A stretch of 15,460 bases of DNA from Sphingomonadales bacterium UBA7473 (lineage in GTDB: Bacteria > Pseudomonadota > Alphaproteobacteria > Sphingomonadales > Sphingomonadaceae), in NCBI GenBank assembly GCA_002478575.1, contig DLOX01000103.1, forward strand, positions 4,453 to 19,912, written 5' to 3'. Below are positions 8,801-13,755 of the stretch, one piece after another. Below the pieces are notes generated by a model. The model was not told the origin of the DNA and searched no databases. It was given only the letters and a program-made list of their open reading frames with translations. The first letter of the stretch is position 1, and the number at the start of each line of letters is the position of its first letter. The position numbers and the translations under genes were made by a program.

Positions 8801-9011
8801 CCATTGGCCCGCACCCGATGATTTCGATGCGACCAAAAGACTCATCAACGGCTTGTTTGAAGCTGGATCGTCGCTTAGCCTCGGCGACGCCATGGACAAA
8901 GCTCAAGTCGCCCTGATGGATGATCCAGAAACCTCTCACCCTTATTATTGGGCGGGCTTTTCAATCATTGGCGATGGCGCTCAAGCCCTTCTGCCTGCCA
9001 GCGGCACTTAA
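5898..9011 (+). CDS. Exported TPR/CHAT-domain cysteine protease
   Basis: Predicted periplasmic or secreted caspase-like (clan CD) protease of 1037 residues. A Sec signal peptide is clear: hydrophobic core about 13-28, cleavage after A32 (PASA-Q). The N-terminal domain (33-180) has four cysteines (C53, C76, C110, C129) that could form disulfides; I do not recognise it. Helical TPR-like repeats follow (about 203-277 and 360-480), then a charged helix about 580-605. The C-terminal CHAT domain runs from about 700 to 1030 with both catalytic elements: H877 in HFATHG and C926 in LSACDT, ending in the family-typical YYWAGFSIIGDG. It is probably the first gene of a plus-strand operon; the CHASE2 cyclase follows after 11 nt. 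The target is unknown. The neighbouring secretion proteins, FecR-like protein or the cyclase sensor domain are candidates by context only. Confidence 0.93.
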   Translation: MRSATIISKFRDLSVAVAAFAALVVAAQPASAQMGQPLLADSFRLGQGGGVLCQVQTRGRDPAISGIFDRAWAIVCRDSARPVGKLYALRGDATSISQRLETLRAAEANCTAQSSETLDDVGQVATKNCTLKDAQLGYKVLSADRRSVVWVAEGLAAYDSALKLGLRTVMENRIVPGKVEVATSATDDPVAFARVQAGTLDPDQAMAEGYRRNNSGNYAEAAEFFDTLQQRLNNSSGTERDKLGEYLINRALQKSNLGDFAEADALFSQARNYPLNDRVQSRLSRNFEAIHLLNQQKYGDAVVRLDQPVVPNVVTSRLPGSAIEIGAKVAAEINAGLPVNQRLGATESTALTPEERAQLLDAQAMQLRGTLLRLQGKPAESNALFDRAMADVMTVRDGRVVSVVRLRSQILAEAGLALEDGKDIGSAEAKMRESVTLLETRYPQSAAVNGARARLAAFLARNGKSDAALAEYRTVMQSLSASQSYAAGLGNLLAPYMGLLTGPAANQSNAAADMFLAGQLLVRPGIADTQAILARELSEGSDEGSRLFRQARNLDRDIERVRVEVANLLLAPDQTSDIRLATEAARRDIESLEKQQAETQALLGSYPQFRAVASRTISLDQLKASLKADEAYFKLVVAGRDVFGLFVDQSGATGYKVALSADELDRKVDDLRDTIAKDEGGQTTTYAFDVALAQSLYAALLGPVSDRALKAKHIVFEPDGGMLRLPLSLLVTDQASVDMYQKRIAEPNADEFDFRGVNWLGRGRSVSTTVTARALLDARTVKRSTATRQYLGLGQNAPLGSSVRKSSTRSVSGAGAVDCDWPSDEWNRPISADELRQAQSIIGAGGSAIITGADFTDTAVKERTDLSDYRILHFATHGLVTAPRPECPARPALLTSFGSDDSDGLLTFKEIFDLKINADVVILSACDTAGKATIAATREAGLTSGGGNALDGLVRAFIGAGGRTVLASHWPAPDDFDATKRLINGLFEAGSSLSLGDAMDKAQVALMDDPETSHPYYWAGFSIIGDGAQALLPASGT

Positions 9012-9022
9012 GGGCAGTTGCT

Positions 9023-11056
9023 TTGGCGAGTGATATTGAGAATACGAGCAGTAACGCCATAAAATCTGCACGGCTCGGGCTGCGGCAGATTGGATGGGTT
9101 AGAACAATACTCACTTTGGCGGCGCTTCTTGCCGCTCTGGTCCTTACCCGCTTTTCCTGGGCGACACCCCTCTTCGTCGATGCCGAACGAGCGATGTTTG
9201 ATTTTCGGCAAGTGCAAACGGCGCCGAAGGTTGTGCAGGATGACCGTGTCGTCCTCATCCCCTATACCGACCAGACCTTGATCAACACGGGAGTGCGGTC
9301 ACCACTCGATCGGGCCATTCTCGCCAAAACCTTGCTGCGGCTCGACAAAATGGGGGCAAAGGCCATTGGGATCGATATTCTGATCGATCAAGCTCAGCCG
9401 GAAGATCAAGAGCTAATCGAAGCCTTTAGAACACTGCAAACGCCGACCTTCCTTGCCTATGTTACCAATCGTGATGCGTCGGAAAAAATCCTCTATGAAC
9501 AGCAGGTCTTTCTGGACGAATTCCAGAAGCAAATTGCGACCACCAGAGTGAAGCCAGCGAGCATCTTAAATCCTACCGACGAGGACAATGTTCTGCGACG
9601 GTGGGGAGAAATAATTCCCGATTCACCGCCGCGGATTCCCAATGCAATGGTTCCGGGCAATCCCAACTTTGAAGCCTATTCAGGAAGCATCGGCTTCTTG
9701 AGGCCTGCTACAGTCGAGCGGCCAATTTTCACCTCTATCCCTATCGACACGATCGCCGATGATGAATTGGCGACTGGACCTGTTGCGGAACTTTTCAAAC
9801 AACAGATCCAGGGACGTTATGTCCTTATCGGCGGCAATATTGTCGATATCGATATCTTCCAGACGCCACTGAGCCGCTTTCGCGGAGCAAATGAATCCAG
9901 CGTGATGTGGGGCATGGAAACCTTTGCCCATATGATCGTCCAGATTTTGGATGGGCGAGCATTCAAGGCCATTCCTTCAAGCATTTTGTGGGGCACATCC
10001 TTCTTCGTCATCTTGATGGGCGCACTCACCGCCGGGGCCGCCTTCAGTCCTTTGCTTTCTGCTGTGGCGGTGATCGCTCAGATTGGCGCGATTGTCGCAA
10101 TGCCATTCGCCTTTGCGGCCCAAGGTTGGGACACCTATCAATTGCCAGCATTTGGCTGGCTAACGGGCTGGTTTTTCGGCTTCATGATTATCAGCGCAGC
10201 CGCTCGATCATTGGGAACTGAACAGCGCCGCTTTGCGCAATCAGCCTTGGGCAAATATTTGCCGCGCGACATTGCAGCCGCTATTCTCAAAGACCCGGAT
10301 AGCTTGAGCCTGCGCGGCGAAAAGCGAGAGATTTTCGTCGTCTTCACTGACCTTGAAGGCTTCACCAAATTGAGCCACGCAATTGAACCTGAAATGGTCG
10401 CGATCTTGCTCAATCGTTATCTTGAAATGTTAAGCGACGTTGTCCTTGATCATGGCGGCACCATCGACAAATTTGTGGGCGATGCAGTTGTCGCATTTTG
10501 GGGCGCACCAATCAGCAGAGACGATGATGGCAACCGAGCGGCGAAAGCCGCGATCGCTATGTATGAAGCAGGCGAAGAATTTCGACGCACCGTGCCAGAA
10601 GGCGTCCCCGCCATTGGCAGAACCCGCGTTGGGCTTCATCATGGCGAAGCGATTATCGGCAATTTCGGCGGCGAAGGTCGCATTCAGTATACAGCGCTGG
10701 GCGATAGCATGAACACCGCTGCTCGACTTGAGGCTGCTAACAAGAAACTCGGAACGAAAATTCTTGTGAGCGAAGACGCGATGGAGCTTTCCGGTCTTGA
10801 TCTTTTCCGCCCTATGGGTTGCATAGCTCTAAGGGGACGTTCGACGCCAATTTCCGTTTTTGAGCCCGTTCCCCACTGGTCAAAAGAAGAGCTGGATCGC
10901 TTCACAAAAACGGCAAACCAAGCTATTTCAGGGGACGTGACGGCGCTCACAGCGTTAAGGACCGAGTCAGCTATGAATCGGGAAGATACTGCTCTGGCCA
11001 ATCTTGTGTATCGGTTAGAACATGCAAATGATGGAGGCTATTTTGTCTTGGATTAA
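9023..11056 (+). CDS. CHASE2-domain class III adenylate/guanylate cyclase
   Basis: Membrane sensor cyclase of 677 residues. Order: short cytoplasmic tail, membrane segment about 28-43, extracytoplasmic CHASE2 sensor about 45-310 (FDFRQ near the start; LDKMGAKAIGIDILI about 108-122; GRYVLIGG 264-271), three membrane helices (about 319-340, 344-366, 374-392), then the cyclase domain about 433-615. The cyclase looks active: metal aspartates D443 (FTDLEGFT) and D487 (KFVGDA), K483, and N564/R568 (MNTAAR). The start is taken as TTG 9023 with AAGGG 8 nt upstream (9010-9014). A longer in-frame TTG at 8948 lies inside the CHAT gene and would add an atypical polar stretch. It is almost certainly co-transcribed with the CHAT gene. 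The product is probably cAMP; sequence alone does not exclude cGMP. Confidence 0.93.
   Translation: MASDIENTSSNAIKSARLGLRQIGWVRTILTLAALLAALVLTRFSWATPLFVDAERAMFDFRQVQTAPKVVQDDRVVLIPYTDQTLINTGVRSPLDRAILAKTLLRLDKMGAKAIGIDILIDQAQPEDQELIEAFRTLQTPTFLAYVTNRDASEKILYEQQVFLDEFQKQIATTRVKPASILNPTDEDNVLRRWGEIIPDSPPRIPNAMVPGNPNFEAYSGSIGFLRPATVERPIFTSIPIDTIADDELATGPVAELFKQQIQGRYVLIGGNIVDIDIFQTPLSRFRGANESSVMWGMETFAHMIVQILDGRAFKAIPSSILWGTSFFVILMGALTAGAAFSPLLSAVAVIAQIGAIVAMPFAFAAQGWDTYQLPAFGWLTGWFFGFMIISAAARSLGTEQRRFAQSALGKYLPRDIAAAILKDPDSLSLRGEKREIFVVFTDLEGFTKLSHAIEPEMVAILLNRYLEMLSDVVLDHGGTIDKFVGDAVVAFWGAPISRDDDGNRAAKAAIAMYEAGEEFRRTVPEGVPAIGRTRVGLHHGEAIIGNFGGEGRIQYTALGDSMNTAARLEAANKKLGTKILVSEDAMELSGLDLFRPMGCIALRGRSTPISVFEPVPHWSKEELDRFTKTANQAISGDVTALTALRTESAMNREDTALANLVYRLEHANDGGYFVLD
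11033..11037 (+). promoter_or_regulatory. Shine-Dalgarno GGAGG deciding a TTG start
   Basis: GGAGG lies inside the 3' end of the cyclase gene, 5 nt before TTG at 11043-11045. The nearby ATG codons at 11022, 11028 and 11031 have no comparable site and would put charged and extra residues before the signal peptide. The spacing is the same as for the CHAT gene. Confidence 0.65.
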
Positions 11057-11768
11057 ATCAGCATATGCAATTGGCTTGGCCCTGGCGGCAACTGGCCTGA
11101 CGACCGAAGCGATAGCGAATAGCGTCGTGGTTCGCTCTACCGGGCCATCAGCTAAATCTTACCCCCCCGGAAAAGCGCTTGCCGCCAACACGAAACTGGC
11201 GCTGAAGTCGGGCGACATCGTGACGGTGCTTGATGCCGGCGGTACACGCGTATTGCGCGGCCCAGGGTCTGTTTCAATTTCGTCGCCGACAACGGCAACG
11301 GGTTCGGCGATCAATTCGCTCTTGCGCAACACCAATGGTCGTCAAGCGCGGACGGGAGCGACCCGTGGCACAGGCCAAACGTCAGTAAAGCGGCCAAACC
11401 TGTGGTTGATTGACGCTGCGAGCGGCGGCACCATGTGCCTTGAGGATCTGTCCATGGCGTCTTTCTGGAGGCCAAGGAACGCTGCGCCTCAAACCTTGGC
11501 TGTGTCGGCCGATGGCAAAACGGCCAACGTGAAGTTTAGCGCCAACCAAACCGTTGCAACATGGCCGATCAAAGATCTGCCAATCGCAGAAGGCAAGGAC
11601 TACAGCATTATCGGTGCAGGCACGGCGCCCGTCATTCTTCGATTTGCAAAAATCCCAGCAAGCGAAGGCAATCCTACAAAGGCTGCTGGCGCCTTCATTT
11701 CGAAGGGCTGCAACGGTCAGCTGGATTTGCTCGTCGATACAGGAACACCACCCCCTGAAGCGGGTTGA
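11043..11768 (+). CDS. Exported FecR-like domain protein of unknown function
   Basis: Small exported protein of 241 residues. From TTG 11043 it has a compact signal peptide (charged start, hydrophobic core 8-20, likely cleavage near A25). The mature N-terminus resembles a stand-alone FecR-type beta domain: GDIVTVLDAGGTRVLRGPGS (57-76) has the gain-of-glycine, 'GTxxLxGPG' character of that fold. The rest is beta-rich with two cysteines, C132 and C223, that could pair in the periplasm, and a Pro-rich C-terminus. It has no visible membrane anchor, and no sigma factor gene is nearby, unlike classic FecR sigma regulators. It overlaps the cyclase end by 14 nt, so the two are translationally coupled. 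Its function is unknown; context suggests a periplasmic partner of the CHASE2 sensor, the CHAT protease or the secretion pair. Confidence 0.75.
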   Translation: MSWIKSAYAIGLALAATGLTTEAIANSVVVRSTGPSAKSYPPGKALAANTKLALKSGDIVTVLDAGGTRVLRGPGSVSISSPTTATGSAINSLLRNTNGRQARTGATRGTGQTSVKRPNLWLIDAASGGTMCLEDLSMASFWRPRNAAPQTLAVSADGKTANVKFSANQTVATWPIKDLPIAEGKDYSIIGAGTAPVILRFAKIPASEGNPTKAAGAFISKGCNGQLDLLVDTGTPPPEAG

Positions 11769-11774
11769 TTAGAG

Positions 11775-11803
11775 GGAGCCTGTCTCATCATGAGGCACGC
11801 TCC
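11775..11803 (+). terminator. Strong hairpin after the FecR-like gene, possible terminator
   Basis: A 29-nt dyad 7 nt after the stop codon: GGAGC pairs with GCTCC, then one C-C mismatch, then seven further pairs (11781-11787 with 11791-11797, one G-T wobble) around a 3-nt loop. The position fits a transcription end or an mRNA 3'-stabilising hairpin. The bases after it are not a clean T-tract, so full intrinsic termination is doubtful and read-through into the secretion genes is possible. Confidence 0.5.
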
Positions 11804-11806
11804 GCT

Positions 11807-11987
11807 CTTGTGAACAAGGCAGGTCAGTGTTAGGCTGATTGCTACGCGCTAGGATCTACGAAGTAAGACTGATCCGGCCATTACCTCTTGGGTCGCAAGA
11901 GGGTATGACGCATAGGGGGCACAACTTTTGGTGCCTGTCTTCAACACCATACCCTGAACATTTGTAACCTGATTTTGGGGGACGGCT
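11807..11987 (+). promoter_or_regulatory. Structured leader/promoter region before the two-partner secretion genes
   Basis: After a 12-bp palindrome CTTGT-GA-ACAAG (11807-11818) comes a stretch able to fold in competing ways. Hairpin A pairs 11882-11890 with 11896-11905 (one bulge). Hairpin B pairs GGCAC (11918-11922) with GTGCC (11931-11935). GGGTATG (11901-11907) is also the exact complement of CATACCC (11948-11954), which would exclude hairpin A. The region ends in GGGGGA (11977-11982), 5 nt before the GTG start of the TpsB gene. No convincing -35/-10 pair was found. Whether this is a separate promoter region or an internal operon leader is open. Confidence 0.4.
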
Positions 11988-13754
11988 GTGCGGGCAAGTC
12001 AGTATATTTTTCTAGTGTCTGCGGGCGTGCTGGGCACAGTGATTAGCACTGCAGCTTCTGCCCAAACACGCGAAGAAATAACACGCAAACCAGTCACCCC
12101 GCTCCCGCGCAATGTCGCCCAGAATATCAGTGTGAATGATGGCATTGAACGGGCCCCCTGCCCGCTGGCCGCTCCAGAATTTGCTGATGTTAAGTTGACG
12201 CTTTCCGCCGCAGACTTTGGCGATATGAAAGGCCTATCTGCCGACATTTTGAAGCCGGCCTACGCCGCTTATCTCGGTCAAAACATCCCCATCTCGACGG
12301 TCTGTGAAATCCGCGACAATGCTGCAACCATCCTGCGTCGCGCGGGATATTTAGCAGCCGTCCAAGTGCCACCGCAGAAGATTGATGGCGGAAGCGTGAA
12401 GTTTGATGTTCTGCTTGCCAAATTGGTCGACTTCCAAGTGCGCGGCGACGCTGGCAAAGCGGAAGGACTAATCGCGGGCTATCTCAACGCCATCAAAGAT
12501 CAGCCAGTTTTCAACATTTTAGAGGCCGAGCGCTATCTTCTCCTCGCCCGCGATATTCCGGGCTATAACGTCCGCTTGACCCTGCGTCCGGCCGGCACTG
12601 CGCCTGGTGAGGTAATTGGCGAAGTATTGGTCGATTACACGCCAATTGAAGCCGAAGCGAATATCCAGAATTTCGGATCGAAAGAGACCGGGCGTTTTGG
12701 TGGACTTGCACAAATCCACTTCAACGGATTGATCGGAACAGGCGACCGCACATCGCTTGGTTATTTCGCAACCGCTGATTTCAAAGAACAACATGTCGTT
12801 CAATTCAATCACCAGTCCCGGATTGGCAGTGAAGGCCTGACGCTGGCTGCCGACTTTTACTATGCGTGGACCAAGCCTTCGATTGGCCCCGGCATTGACC
12901 TAGCGTCTGACACTTGGGTTGGCGCAATTGAAGCGCGCTACCCTATTGTCCGCCGCCAAACCCGCAACATTATCCTTGCCGGTGGCCTTGATCTCATCAA
13001 CCAGAAGGTGAAGGTCGGCGGGCTTCCACTCTCGACCGACAAATTGCGCGTCGCTTATGCGCGGATCGACTATGATGCCTTTGATCCCGGCAGCATTGGC
13101 AGCGTCAAAGGCTATTCGGGTGCTGAACCGAAGTGGCGATTTGGCGGAAGCCTAGAGGCACGCCAAGGCTTGTCGATTTTCGGCAACAGCAAAGACTGTG
13201 GCCCAACGCTTGCACGCTGTGGTTTACCCGGTGTGGTTCCCATCAGCAAAGTGGAGGCGGACACAACGGCCTTCGTCATTCGCGGCAATAGCGTCGCTGA
13301 ATATCGACCAACACCAATTATCGCATTGGTGGGCTCCGCACGCTTCCAATATGCTCCCAATCCTCTGTTGAGCTTTGAGGAATTTTCTGCAGGCACCTTC
13401 ACCATCGGTCGCGGCTATGATCCAGGCACTTTGACAGGCGATAGCGGCTTTGCTTTTTCAGGCGAAGTGCGGCTCGGCAGCCTGATTCCGGCCAACGCAA
13501 AAGCAACCGCGTTTCAGGCCTATGCCTATACCGACACTGCTTGGGTATGGAACAAGGATCTGTCCAATCCCTTCAATGACCCTCAGCGATTGACATCGGC
13601 CGGTGGCGGCCTCCGTGTGGCATATGGCGACCGGGTTAATCTCGACATTGGGGCTGCCTTCCCGTTTCGAAAAGCTGGTTTACTCACGGCCAAGCCGGAC
13701 ACCCGTTTCCTCATGAATCTTACCATCAGGCTTCTGCCCTGGAAGAGGCGTTAA
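11988..13754 (+). CDS. TpsB-type outer-membrane secretion pore (FhaC/ShlB/HecB family)
   Basis: Outer-membrane beta-barrel that exports a partner TpsA protein (type Vb, two-partner secretion). 588 residues, usual for the family. Signal peptide with cleavage near residue 25 (TAASA-Q). A periplasmic POTRA region covers roughly residues 60-220 (VKLTLSAADF..., RRAGYLAAVQVPPQKIDGGSVKFDVLLAKL). The C-terminal half is a barrel. The lid-loop motif of the Omp85/TpsB superfamily is present as IGRGYDPG with R475-G476-Y477. The extreme C-terminus is alternating hydrophobic (FLMNLTIRLLPWKRR), although the usual final aromatic residue is replaced by a short basic tail. The start is GTG 11988 with GGGGGA at 5-nt spacing. 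The TpsA gene begins 1 nt after the stop, so pore and substrate are a matched pair. Confidence 0.93.
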   Translation: MRASQYIFLVSAGVLGTVISTAASAQTREEITRKPVTPLPRNVAQNISVNDGIERAPCPLAAPEFADVKLTLSAADFGDMKGLSADILKPAYAAYLGQNIPISTVCEIRDNAATILRRAGYLAAVQVPPQKIDGGSVKFDVLLAKLVDFQVRGDAGKAEGLIAGYLNAIKDQPVFNILEAERYLLLARDIPGYNVRLTLRPAGTAPGEVIGEVLVDYTPIEAEANIQNFGSKETGRFGGLAQIHFNGLIGTGDRTSLGYFATADFKEQHVVQFNHQSRIGSEGLTLAADFYYAWTKPSIGPGIDLASDTWVGAIEARYPIVRRQTRNIILAGGLDLINQKVKVGGLPLSTDKLRVAYARIDYDAFDPGSIGSVKGYSGAEPKWRFGGSLEARQGLSIFGNSKDCGPTLARCGLPGVVPISKVEADTTAFVIRGNSVAEYRPTPIIALVGSARFQYAPNPLLSFEEFSAGTFTIGRGYDPGTLTGDSGFAFSGEVRLGSLIPANAKATAFQAYAYTDTAWVWNKDLSNPFNDPQRLTSAGGGLRVAYGDRVNLDIGAAFPFRKAGLLTAKPDTRFLMNLTIRLLPWKRR

Positions 13755-13755
13755 T

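Noticed and set aside
8948..9022. Longer in-frame start (TTG 8948) for the CHASE2 cyclase
   Set aside because: It lies inside the conserved CHAT C-terminus and adds an atypical stretch; TTG 9023 has a proper AAGGG ribosome site.
11022..11042. ATG codons at 11022, 11028 and 11031 as starts for the FecR-like gene
   Set aside because: None has a good ribosome site, while GGAGG stands 5 nt before TTG 11043, which yields a cleaner signal peptide. The in-frame ATG 11022 and 11028 (and 11031) remain possible alternatives.
11807..11818. CTTGT-GA-ACAAG as a second CRP site
   Set aside because: The half-sites are too close together and do not match TGTGA-N6-TCACA.
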